Shown here: in pieces, positions 26,705-35,433 of the stretch
Layout: each line of letters opens with the position of its first letter
How positions within the stretch are numbered: position 1 is the first letter of the stretch
From: Parabacteroides faecis
GTDB lineage: Bacteria > Bacteroidota > Bacteroidia > Bacteroidales > Tannerellaceae
Direction of reading: 5' to 3'
Length of the DNA stretch: 64,000 nt
Assembly (NCBI RefSeq): GCF_014647375.1
Contig: NZ_BMPB01000012.1
Span: 186,001 to 250,000 of the forward strand
Translations under genes and position numbers: made by a program
Notes under the pieces: generated by a model
Seen by the model: the letters and a program-made list of their open reading frames with translations, nothing else
The model's database searches: none
Told to the model about the DNA's origin: nothing

Positions 26705-27703
26705 ATGGTAAATTACAAAGATTTAGGTTTGGTAAACACTAGAGATATGTTTGCTAAAGCCATCAAAGGCGGATATGCAATTCCGGCTTTCAACTTCAAT
26801 AACATGGAACAGATGCAGGCTATCATCAAGGCTGCTGTTGAAACAAAATCTCCGGTTATCCTGCAGGTATCTAAAGGTGCTCGTCAGTATGCTAATGCAA
26901 CTCTGTTGCGTTACATGGCTCAGGGTGCAGTTGAATATGCAAAAGAATTAGGCTGTGCAAATCCTCAGATTGTTCTTCACCTGGATCATGGTGATACATT
27001 TGAAACTTGTAAGAGCTGTATCGACTCAGGTTTCTCTTCTGTAATGATTGACGGTTCTCACCTGCCTTACGAAGAAAACGTAGCTTTGACAAAGAAAGTT
27101 GTTGACTATGCTCATCAGTTCGATGTAACAGTTGAAGGTGAACTAGGTGTATTGGCTGGTGTTGAAGACGAAGTATCTTCTGACCATCACACATATACTG
27201 ACCCTGAAGAAGTGATCGATTTCGCTACTCGCACAGGTTGCGATTCTTTGGCTATCTCAATCGGTACTTCTCACGGTGCTTACAAATTTACTCCGGAACA
27301 GTGCCACATCGATCCGAAGACTGGCAAGATGGTTCCTCCTCCATTGGCATTCGAAGTATTGGACGCTGTAATGGAAAAACTTCCGGGATTCCCTATCGTT
27401 CTTCACGGCTCTTCTTCTGTTCCTGAAGAAGAAGTTGAAACTATCAACAAATACGGTGGTGCTTTGAAGGCTGCTATCGGTATTCCTGAAGAAGAATTGC
27501 GTAAGGCTGCTAAGTCTGCAGTTTGCAAGATCAACATCGACTCAGACTCTCGTCTGGCTATGACTGCTGCAATCCGTAAGACTTTCGCTGAAAAACCGGC
27601 TGAATTCGACCCGCGTAAATATCTGGGTCCGGCTCGTGACAACATGGAAAAGCTGTACAAACACAAAATTCTTAACGTTTTGGGTTCTGACAACAAACTT
27701 TAA
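26705..27703 (+). CDS. fba: Class II fructose-bisphosphate aldolase
   Basis: The 332-residue cytoplasmic enzyme splits fructose 1,6-bisphosphate into DHAP and glyceraldehyde 3-phosphate, and runs the reverse reaction in gluconeogenesis. Class II signatures include VLHLDHGDTFETCKSCIDSG, the metal-binding region with VEGELGVLAGVEDEV, and VLHGSSSVPEE near the C-terminus. The frame is open upstream to 26597, but the ATG at 26705 is chosen because the promoter -7 box is at 26657 and homologues begin MVNYKDLG. Codon use is noticeably optimised, as in highly expressed genes. Confidence 0.95.
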   Translation: MVNYKDLGLVNTRDMFAKAIKGGYAIPAFNFNNMEQMQAIIKAAVETKSPVILQVSKGARQYANATLLRYMAQGAVEYAKELGCANPQIVLHLDHGDTFETCKSCIDSGFSSVMIDGSHLPYEENVALTKKVVDYAHQFDVTVEGELGVLAGVEDEVSSDHHTYTDPEEVIDFATRTGCDSLAISIGTSHGAYKFTPEQCHIDPKTGKMVPPPLAFEVLDAVMEKLPGFPIVLHGSSSVPEEEVETINKYGGALKAAIGIPEEELRKAAKSAVCKINIDSDSRLAMTAAIRKTFAEKPAEFDPRKYLGPARDNMEKLYKHKILNVLGSDNKL

Positions 27704-27726
27704 TCCAGGTTACAGATTATATATAG

Positions 27727-27763
27727 AAAGCCACTCTGCATTTGCGGAGTGGCTTTTTTATTT
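27727..27763 (+). terminator. Intrinsic terminator of the aldolase gene
   Basis: AAAGCCACTCTGC (27727-27739) pairs with GCGGAGTGGCTTT (27744-27756) around ATTT and is followed by a T-run to 27760. One pair is a T-G wobble. Confidence 0.9.
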
Positions 27764-27863
27764 TTTGTCCTATTTTGTTGTGTAAATATAAAATTAAGTA
27801 TTTTATTATTTGTAAGTTTGTATTTGAATATTAAGGTTTTGCATGACAATTGGCAAGGTATAA

Positions 27864-28403
27864 ATGAAGCAGAAAATTAGTGAGTTCGATAAATGGTATG
27901 AACAATACGTTGATGAGTTGTTCTCGTATGGAATGGCATTCGGTATAGAGAAAGAATATGTGCTGGATGTTATACATGATATTTTTTTGCATTTATACGA
28001 ATCGGCAGATAAAATAGAGATAACGGATAATCCTAAGTTTTATCTGCTTCGCTCTCTGAAAAATAGAATTATATCTTTTAAACAAAAGAGTTCGAACTTG
28101 TTAAGCCTTGACGACAATGTGGATTATGATTTCCAGATAAAGGTGGATGCCCTTGCATTAATGGAAGACGAGGAGGAGAGGCTGGCTTATGAAGAACAAC
28201 TGGAAAGTTTATTCGGTTTATTGACGAATAAACAACGGGAGGTGGTTTATCTGCATTTTATGCAGGAATTGAGTTATCAGGAAATTGCGGAAATACTTCA
28301 TATAACGCCTAAAAGTGTACGCAAAATTATTTATCGCGCATTGGAACGTATGCAGGATGGAGTGGCTCCGCTATGGCTGGTGTTTATTTTTTTGGTAGAA
28401 TAA
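27864..28403 (+). CDS. ECF sigma factor (locus 2)
   Basis: The 179-residue sigma factor has region 2 (about 10-80; WYEQYVDELFSYGMAFG, VIHDIFLHLYESADKIE) and region 4 (about 115-170; LLTNKQREVVYLHFMQELSYQEIAEIL). It lies at the 3' side of susD, convergent with it, which is unusual: its FecR partner is probably the gene at 33729, now on the inverted segment 5 kb away. If so, the sigma gene is fixed while fecR and the start of susC flip. Another fecR could be the partner. Confidence 0.92.
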   Translation: MKQKISEFDKWYEQYVDELFSYGMAFGIEKEYVLDVIHDIFLHLYESADKIEITDNPKFYLLRSLKNRIISFKQKSSNLLSLDDNVDYDFQIKVDALALMEDEEERLAYEEQLESLFGLLTNKQREVVYLHFMQELSYQEIAEILHITPKSVRKIIYRALERMQDGVAPLWLVFIFLVE

Positions 28404-28417
28404 TATAAGGAATAAAA

Positions 28418-28446
28418 AGAGGGTAACCCGTCACGGGTTACCCTTT
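28418..28446. terminator. Bidirectional intrinsic terminator
   Basis: AGGGTAACCCG (28420-28430) and CGGGTTACCCT (28434-28444) form a perfect 11-bp stem with loop TCA. A-rich sequence lies on the left and TTTC on the right. It sits between the convergent sigma and susD genes. Confidence 0.85.
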
Positions 28447-28489
28447 CGAATTAAAAACTCACCTGTAGTTTCGGTCTATTTATTGGTCT

Positions 28490-30448
28490 TTATTCGTCCC
28501 AGAATGGTGCTTGAACAAGCGTAGGGTCTTTATCTATTTCTTCCTGATAGATAGGATACCAATAGAATTTACGTTCATAAACACGTTTGATGTATTGTTT
28601 GCGAACAAAGAAAGCCTTATCGTTATTTGGATCATCAGATAATTCTGTTCCGCCGAAGTTCATACCATACATCGGCTGGTTTAACACTTCTTCTGCTTTT
28701 TTCCATCTGCGCAGGTCAAAATAGCGGATACCGTTTTCACAGCACAATTCTACACGGCGTTCGTGGTAAATAGCCTGTCTGACTTCTTCCTGTCCGTTTA
28801 AAGTAATTTTGTTGAAACCATTGCTATCGACTCCGGTTCCGTATTGTGGAACACCGGCACGTTCACGAATCAGGTTCAGATATTTTAAAATATCCGGATT
28901 TCCAGGATCTGCCTCATTCAATGCTTCAGCATAGTTCAGGTAAGCTTCGCCTAAACGATAAAGGATTCCCGGACGATATGGGTGAATACCGTCACGTTGA
29001 TTCTGTTCCAACGATACCTTTTTGCGGTTCAGATAACCAGCCTGCGGTGCATCGTGCGTAGGCCCTCCATCCTGTTCATTAGACATCATTTGTACTTCAC
29101 GGTTAGCCTGGTGATACCATTGTCTGTTCCACATAACAGTCAAATAGAAACGAGGCTCGCGGTTTACATACATATTATATGTACCTGCTGCTGCAACCTG
29201 GTTGTAAGTGTTACCGTCTGTACCAAGAGAATCTATTGTTGCTCCCGGGCAGTTACGGTACAGATTGTATTTTGTTTTACGGATATCCGGTTCGTTTGAG
29301 AAACCTCGTTCTGTATAACCGGACTTATCGTTGATAACAGGAGAAGCATAGCTGCCTTTATAGCCGGTGATGGGTAATGATCCGTCCTTCATAGAGAATG
29401 CATCAACTAAGTTTTGGTAAACTCCCAAACCACCGTTGCCGGATGCTCCGCGCGGAGTTGCGTGTTTTTCAAATTCACTATAGTTGCTGTCTGCACGTAT
29501 GAACAATGCTTCCGAATTCTGGTCTCCCCGTAAGAACAATACATTATAGCATGACATGAATGGGTCAATACTTCCGTCTGCATTATATGCATATACCAGT
29601 CCATGGCCGGCAGCATGAGCTGCATCAATCAATTCTTTACAAGCATCCGCGGCACGTTTCCATTTTGTAGCATCATATGTCTGACTGAAACGATCTTTAC
29701 CGTCATAATTTTTAAAACCTTTATACCAATCATTGCCATTGACCAGCGGGCTGGCTGCAAACAATAACATGCGGGCACGAACAGCAAGACACATAATTGA
29801 AGTTGCGCGTCCGTAAAACTGTGTCGATTCGCTTACCCAAGAAGACGGCAATTTTTTAGATAAGTCTATTAACTGTCCGTCGATCCAGTCTACCATTTCG
29901 TCGAAAGGAACTTGGCCACGCATTAAAGTCGGGTCGTTTACATCCGCCAGTCCGTCGAAGAAGGGAATACTACCGTAGGCTTCGAGCGTCATCCAATAAT
30001 AGTAGGCGATCAGAAAACGACATTCATTTTTCATTCTTTCAACCTTTTCTTCCGAAACTCCCTGGTCTGGAAGTGCATGCGCATTTTCAATGAATAAATA
30101 TGCGGAACGGATACGTATCGGGCATGAATTCCAAAGAGCAGCGTCCCAGGACGAATTGGTAAACCATTGTCCGATTACAAAATTCAATGAATTTCCCCAC
30201 CATTGATACCAGCGTTGAGAAGGGTCGAGATCGTCTCCCATAGAGTCATAACCATAATCCCTCAGCAGACCCCAATAAGGATCGGGAATTTTGTTATAAA
30301 CACCGGAAAGCCAGTCTTCTGTTCTGGTTTTATCATTAAATACCATTTCTATCGTCAATGTATCGTCCGGTGCATTGTCTAAATAGTCCGAACAACTATT
30401 GAGAGATAAACCTAAAAATGATAGGCCTATATATTTGAGTAGTTTCAT
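28490..30448 (-). CDS. SusD/RagB-family lipoprotein (locus 2)
   Basis: The 652-residue surface lipoprotein has lipobox LNSCSD with Cys19. SusD features are YLDNAPDDTLTIEMVFND, helices with FLIAYYYWMTLEAYGSIPFF, and the C-terminal YHERRVELCCENGIRYFDLRRW. It is the glycan-binding partner of the SusC encoded 29 bp upstream. Because susC is disconnected from its start in this orientation, susD probably loses its transcript too, unless an internal promoter exists. No glycosidase is adjacent. Confidence 0.95.
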   Translation of the reverse strand: MKLLKYIGLSFLGLSLNSCSDYLDNAPDDTLTIEMVFNDKTRTEDWLSGVYNKIPDPYWGLLRDYGYDSMGDDLDPSQRWYQWWGNSLNFVIGQWFTNSSWDAALWNSCPIRIRSAYLFIENAHALPDQGVSEEKVERMKNECRFLIAYYYWMTLEAYGSIPFFDGLADVNDPTLMRGQVPFDEMVDWIDGQLIDLSKKLPSSWVSESTQFYGRATSIMCLAVRARMLLFAASPLVNGNDWYKGFKNYDGKDRFSQTYDATKWKRAADACKELIDAAHAAGHGLVYAYNADGSIDPFMSCYNVLFLRGDQNSEALFIRADSNYSEFEKHATPRGASGNGGLGVYQNLVDAFSMKDGSLPITGYKGSYASPVINDKSGYTERGFSNEPDIRKTKYNLYRNCPGATIDSLGTDGNTYNQVAAAGTYNMYVNREPRFYLTVMWNRQWYHQANREVQMMSNEQDGGPTHDAPQAGYLNRKKVSLEQNQRDGIHPYRPGILYRLGEAYLNYAEALNEADPGNPDILKYLNLIRERAGVPQYGTGVDSNGFNKITLNGQEEVRQAIYHERRVELCCENGIRYFDLRRWKKAEEVLNQPMYGMNFGGTELSDDPNNDKAFFVRKQYIKRVYERKFYWYPIYQEEIDKDPTLVQAPFWDE

Positions 30449-30477
30449 CTTTTTTGTGTTTTATAATTATAATTCTA

Positions 30478-33400
30478 TTAGAAATTAACATCCAATCCGA
30501 AAGAGAAAGATTTCATAATCGGATATTTTGCTCCGTTTGCAGTATCCAATTCCGGATCCCAAAGGTCGAACGCTGAAAATGTCAGAAGGTTAGAGCCTTT
30601 TGCATATACACGGATGTTGGCAAGGCCGATCGAATTGATCCAACGTTTGGGAAGTGTATAACCAATTTCTATATCTTTCATACGGAGCATGCTCATGTTA
30701 CGTAACCACCAGGTTGAATTCTGGCTGTTGTTTGTGTTTGCACCATAGCTCAGACGTGGATAGAAAGCATCCTGTGTTGGATTTTCCTCTGTCCAGCGGT
30801 CGTTATAGTTAGTCAGGATGTTTCCTATAGAACCTTGAGACGAACCTGGTAAGAAATTAGAAGCAACACCTCCGACGAAACGGTAAGTCCGACCATTTCC
30901 CTGGAAGAAGACATTAAAATCTACATTCTTATAGCGTGCTGTAGCTCCGAAACCATAAACAATTTCTGGGTTGACTGTTCCGCCCATTGCTTTTTCGTCT
31001 TTACTTGTGATCGCACCGTCACCATCGACATCGACATATTTGATGTCACCGGGGCGCACTGCGCTGAACGTTTGTGAAGGTATACCTTCTTTCAGTACTA
31101 ATTCTCCTTTATCGTTTGTCGTGAAATCGTCGTCTGTAAATAATCTTTCTGCCACAAGGCCGAAAAGTTCATTGACAGCTCTTCCCGTGCGTTGGCGGTT
31201 TGTACCGATAACACCCATCGCTTCATCCATTTCGATAATCTCGTTGTGTGCGTAAGTGAAAGTTCCTCGGAAACCGATATTCAGGTCTTTATTTATCTGT
31301 TTGTTGTAAGTCAATGAAAGATCCACACCGTTGTTGTTTACCTTTCCGTAGTTGGCCCACGGTGTTTTACGGAAACCGGCGGCAGAAGGAATATTGTTAC
31401 GTTGCATGAAGATATCCCGACGCTGTTCTTTGAACCAGTCTATCTGTAAGTCTAAGGCGTTCCAAAGACCTAACTCTACTCCGACATTCAACTTTTCAAC
31501 AGTTTCCCATGTCAAATCCGTTACACCGAATTCACCTTCAAAACGGGATGAACGGTTGTAATCGTTGTTGACTCCCCATTTATAGGATCCGTCCGTATCG
31601 ATTGTGGGTAAGAAAGCGAATCGGCGTCCGTCTAATTGATCATTACCGGTCAACCCCCATGATGCACGGAACTTGATTTTGGAGAAAGTTTCTTTGAACT
31701 GTTCCATGAATTTTTCTTCTGAGAGCATATAGCCGACAGCTACAGAAGGGAAGAAGCCGAAACGATGTCCTTTCGTAAAGTTTTCCGAACCATTGTAACC
31801 GAAGTTGAATTCGGCGATATACCGGTTGTCAAAAGTATAAGAAGCACGTCCTGCAATACCCATACGGCGGAAAGGAACAACATTACCATCCTGGTAATCG
31901 CGTTGGTTGTAGAGGAACATAGCTCCGACAGTATGTTTTTCATTAAACGTGCGGTCGTAAGTGATATTTCCTTCCAGATAAGTTGCTTTGTTACCCCATG
32001 CAGATTCACTTTTGCTATCCAGAAATTCTTGTCCGTCTGTGCTGACAGTCAGGATCAAGTCACCGGTTTCCGGGTCTCTTCCAGTTGCCGGATTATAGTA
32101 AGTCGGTGTTTTTGAACGTTTAACCCATGAACTGGAATAACGGTCGAAAGAAAAAAGTCCTTTAATCTTTAAACCAGGAGTAATAAATTTTAGGTCTTGT
32201 TCGATAGAAAATAAGGATTCGACTTTTGAATTCGTAGTTGTCTGATAGCCATGTTGTGTGGCTTCCGCCCAAGGGTTATGACGTTCTGTTACACGTACAT
32301 CGCGTCCACCGGAATACTGGATCGGGTGGTAGAAAGGAGGTGTATCGAATGCATAATTCCATATATCCTGACTACTGACTGCCATTCCGTTCTGCTCCTG
32401 TAAATATCCGCCGATACTAATACCGACGACAGTTGTTTTCGTTACATTGATGTCTACATTTGAACGGATGTTGTATTTGTTTAAGCGTGTTGATGAGTCC
32501 CAATTTTTGCTTTTATCGGTCACAAAGATACCACGTTCGCCATAGTAGGATGCAACCAATGCATAGCGGAGAATATCGCTACCACCCGTGATAGTCAAGT
32601 CGCCTCGTGTATTTGAAGCCATGTCTTTAGAAACGGCATCCAGCCAGTTTACGTTAGGATAAAGCTCCGGGTCGACATTGTTGAGGTAGTTATTGATCTT
32701 TTCTTCTCCGTAGAGCGGATTCGGGTTTCCGGCATCCATATATAATTCATCCATCAATGAAAGGTAGTCAGCCGATCCGATATATTTCGGAAGTTGTGTA
32801 GGTTGTGTAAAACCTTGTTCGAGATGGAAATTTACTTTAGGCTTACCTAATTGACCTCTTTTGGTCTTAACGATGATAACACCATTCGCTCCTCGTACAC
32901 CGTAAACGGCACTGGCTGCAGCATCTTTCAATACAGAGAATGATTCGATTTCTGCTGCAGAAAGGTCATCCAGTGTACGTTCTATACCGTCTACCAATAC
33001 CAGCGGTTGTATACCTGTTCCTTTGAAAGAAGAAATACCACGAATCCAGAATTCGGAACCGTCAGACCCTGGTTCACCGCTACGTTGTACAGCGATCACA
33101 CCGGCAAGTTGGCCTGCCAAATTGTTGGAGACAGCGCGGGTCGTTCCTTGTTGTAACTGGCTTGGTTCGATCGTAGTAATAGATCCTACTACAGATACTT
33201 TTTTCTGGGAACCATAACCTACAACAACTACTTCATCCAGGTTATTTGACTCTTCAGACATATTCACATTGATATTGATCTGGTCTCCAACTTTGATTTC
33301 CTGCGCTTCGAAACCGATGTAACTGAAGACAAGTACAACATTTTTATCCGGAACATTAATGAAGTAATTACCATTAATATCGGTAGTTGTACCCGTTGTA

Positions 33401-33634
33401 GTTCCTTTTATAAGGACGTTGACACCAGGGAGTGGAATTTGTTGAGCATCTCTTACTGTTCCGTTGATAGAGATACTTTTTTGTTGTTGTGTTTCTCCCT
33501 TTCGTATAATCATCACCTGTCTGTCGTTGAGAACATAGGTCAGTCCTGTGTTCTTCAGAATTTCAGATAAGATTTGGTCAATTGTTTGAGATTGGATATT
33601 AATGCTTACATTTTTACTTAGTTCTAGACGAACT
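30478..33634 (-). CDS. SusC/RagA transporter body without its 5' end (locus 2, OFF state)
   Basis: The open frame reaches back to 33666 but has no ATG near the true start; the first usable codon is GTG at 33516, which would give 1012 residues without a signal peptide. Upstream of it the frame encodes the second half of an STN domain (VRLELSKNVSINIQ, then NTGLTYVLNDRQVMI), which shows that coding continues to the 19-bp repeat. After it come the carboxypeptidase-D-like domain (GTVRDAQQIPLPGVNVLIKG), plug (LDEVVVVGYGSQKKVSV) and barrel ending FSFGLDVNF. There is no decay: no internal stop or frameshift. The missing half is at 35069-35290 on the other strand, and inversion at the shared repeats would give a 1119-residue protein. 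As sequenced, no exported product should be made. Confidence 0.93.
33616..33634 (-). repeat. Left crossover repeat of the SusC switch
   Basis: Read on the minus strand this is AGTTCGTCTAGAACTAAGT, identical over 19 bp to 35272-35290 on the plus strand. Identity stops immediately on both sides. It contains arms AGTTC and GAACT around the core GTCTA, and it encodes VRLELS inside the STN domain, in the same frame as the right copy. Confidence 0.93.
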
Positions 33635-33728
33635 AATTCAAGGGGAGGATGTATTATTAACCCTAATTAACAAATAAAATGGGGTCAAATCAGAGTGTTT
33701 TTTGTCTTATTCAAAATTGATAATAAAA

Positions 33729-34955
33729 ATGAATAAAAAACAACATATAAAAACGATTGATCAGTTAATACATGACGATGCTTTTATTCTTTGGTGCCTG
33801 TTTCCTACGGAAAAGCTGGAACAGGTGTGGATTGATGATTATCTTACACTTTATCCGGAAGAAAGAGAAAATATAGAAAAGGCTAAGCAAATGGTTCGTT
33901 TACTAAAATTGAATAATAGTAAGCTATCATCCTTTGAAAAAGACTCTCTCAAAAAGAACATTACCAGAGATTTGGAAAAACGCAGAAAATCAAGGCAAAT
34001 CCGTTTGATATGGCAATATGCAGCAGCTTGCATTCTTATTGTATGTACATTAGGTTCATTATATCTGATCAATAAAGAAAATGTGTTTCAAGGAGGAGAG
34101 GCTCTTTCCCTGGTAGACGAGATCCAGTTGGATACTGATCAAACAGAGGTAGAGCTCCATTTGGCAGAAGAAAAAATGGAAGTTGCGGATAATGCTACTA
34201 TTCTAGTTGATCAACAAGGGAAAATCAAGGTTGCAGATAAAAGTAATAAAAATGTGGAGGCTGTAGACTGCGAAAGTTATGCGGAAAACAGGGAGGAAAA
34301 GAAAATTCGTATGAATCTGTTGAGCGTACCTAAAGGACGTCATTCTTCATTGATTTTACCGGATGGCACGAAAGTCTGGGTAAATTCTGGTACGGTAGTT
34401 CAATTCCCTGAAATCTTTGAAAAAGAGAAAAGAATGATTTATGTGGAAGGAGAAGTTTACCTGGAAGTCACCAAAGACGAATCTCGTCCATTTTATGTCA
34501 AAACGAATCAAATGGAGGTTAAAGTTTTGGGAACATCATTTTGTGTTGTAGCATATAATGATGAAAATTATCAGTCCGTCATACTAAAAGAAGGAAGTGT
34601 CGCCGTCGAAGGAAACAAAGGTGGAAAACAAGTCATAAAACCGAACGATCTTTTAGTTCTTGAAAACGATCAAATATCTGTTAGACAGGTGAATGTGTAC
34701 GATTATATTTCATGGATAGATGGTATCCTTCAATTTAATGAGAAAAACTTGGGTGAGGTATTACGTAGTATTTCACGTTATTATCGCGTTCAATTCAGTT
34801 ATTCTTCCGATATAGAACAGATAAAATGTTCAGGGAAGTTGGTCTTGTTTGATAATATGGATCAAGTGCTTCAAACACTTCAGAAAACATTATCAATTTC
34901 ATTCCATCGCAAAGATAATTTAATAGAAGTAAATAGTATTAATAATCAAAAATAA
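33729..34955 (+). CDS. FecR-family anti-sigma factor on the invertible segment (locus 2)
   Basis: The 408-residue inner-membrane regulator starts at the ATG at 33729; the frame is open from a TTG at 33702, but MNKKQ is the natural start. It has a cytoplasmic N-terminal part (about 1-95), one membrane helix (about 98-118; YAAACILIVCTLGSLYLI) and a periplasmic FecR domain (LPDGTKVWVNSGTVVQFP, VEGEVYLEVTKDESRPFYV, VKVLGTSFCVVAYND). It is 60-80 residues longer than the other two FecR proteins here, because of an acidic linker (about 120-200) between the membrane and the FecR domain. In this orientation it reads away from the SusC body; after inversion it lies 113 bp upstream of susC on the same strand. 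Confidence 0.93.
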   Translation: MNKKQHIKTIDQLIHDDAFILWCLFPTEKLEQVWIDDYLTLYPEERENIEKAKQMVRLLKLNNSKLSSFEKDSLKKNITRDLEKRRKSRQIRLIWQYAAACILIVCTLGSLYLINKENVFQGGEALSLVDEIQLDTDQTEVELHLAEEKMEVADNATILVDQQGKIKVADKSNKNVEAVDCESYAENREEKKIRMNLLSVPKGRHSSLILPDGTKVWVNSGTVVQFPEIFEKEKRMIYVEGEVYLEVTKDESRPFYVKTNQMEVKVLGTSFCVVAYNDENYQSVILKEGSVAVEGNKGGKQVIKPNDLLVLENDQISVRQVNVYDYISWIDGILQFNEKNLGEVLRSISRYYRVQFSYSSDIEQIKCSGKLVLFDNMDQVLQTLQKTLSISFHRKDNLIEVNSINNQK

Positions 34956-35068
34956 GTGCCTATGAATAGATAAAACATGTCGTAATTTAGTATTGTATCA
35001 AAACAATAGACCATTGTGTTGTTAACAAGTGAAATTTTAATATCAAGGAAAAAAATTATTATATTATT

Positions 35069-35293
35069 ATGGAATATCTAAAAATTAAAAGAAAAATACA
35101 CGCCGTTTGTGTGATGTTGTGTTTGCTTTTTACTGTGAATTCATCTCTTTTAGCGGAGTTGTCCTATGCACAAGCTACACGTTTGTCTTTGGAGTTGTCA
35201 AATGTAGCTATCAGTGATGTTTTCGCGTCTGTAGAGAAAAATAGTGAGTACGTATTTTTTTATTCTGACGGAGTTCGTCTAGAACTAAGTTAA
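35069..35293 (+). CDS. Displaced 5' end of susC: signal peptide and half STN domain
   Basis: The 74-residue frame starts at the ATG at 35069 and ends at TAA 35291-35293, immediately after the 19-bp repeat. It has a signal peptide (about 1-34, ending LAELSYAQA) followed by the first half of an STN domain (TRLSLELSNVAISDVFASVE, then YVFFYSDGVRLELS). The last six codons, VRLELS, lie in the repeat and are the same codons in the same frame as in the SusC body at 33616-33634. Alone it would make a short exported peptide with no known activity. It is not an independent gene but the missing start of the locus 2 transporter. Confidence 0.92.
   Translation: MEYLKIKRKIHAVCVMLCLLFTVNSSLLAELSYAQATRLSLELSNVAISDVFASVEKNSEYVFFYSDGVRLELS
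35272..35290 (+). repeat. Right crossover repeat of the SusC switch
   Basis: AGTTCGTCTAGAACTAAGT on the plus strand is the inverted partner of 33616-33634. The next base already differs (T here, A in the partner), and that change creates the stop codon TAA at 35291, which ends the displaced susC fragment. Confidence 0.93.
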
Positions 35294-35433
35294 TTTTGAA
35301 ATTCTATACTAATTGATTGTATGGGTTGAAAAATAAGAGATTGGTTGAATGAGGCTTGTTTTTCAGTCATCTTGTGTTTGTTTTATTTCTCAATAAAAAT
35401 ATTAGTTAATAACTGGTGCTATATCATCAATTC

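Larger units (their letters stand above)
33616..35290. other. Invertible DNA segment carrying fecR and the start of susC
   Basis: The 1675-bp segment is bounded by 19-bp perfect inverted repeats and contains fecR (33729-34955) and the first 74 codons of susC (35069-35290). Inversion maps position x to 68906 minus x. fecR then lies at 33951-35177 on the minus strand, and susC runs from 33837 to 30478 as one frame of 1119 codons plus stop. This restores the order fecR, susC, susD seen in the other loci. The present orientation separates the SusC body and susD from the start codon, signal peptide and upstream gene. Only one orientation can be seen; that inversion occurs in cells is inferred from the exact repair of the gene. 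Confidence 0.9.

Noticed and set aside
30478-33516. SusC as a simple gene starting at GTG 33516
   Set aside because: The start would lie inside an STN domain with no signal peptide, and the frame continues upstream with STN coding up to the 19-bp repeat.
33616-35290. Assembly error as the source of the inversion
   Set aside because: Not fully excluded, but an arbitrary misjoin would not fall at 19-bp repeats with recombinase-site architecture and restore the frame exactly. A mixed population resolved to one orientation is the likelier assembly effect.
35069-35293. Independent small secreted protein
   Set aside because: It is exactly the missing 5' end of the nearby SusC and ends at the shared inverted repeat.
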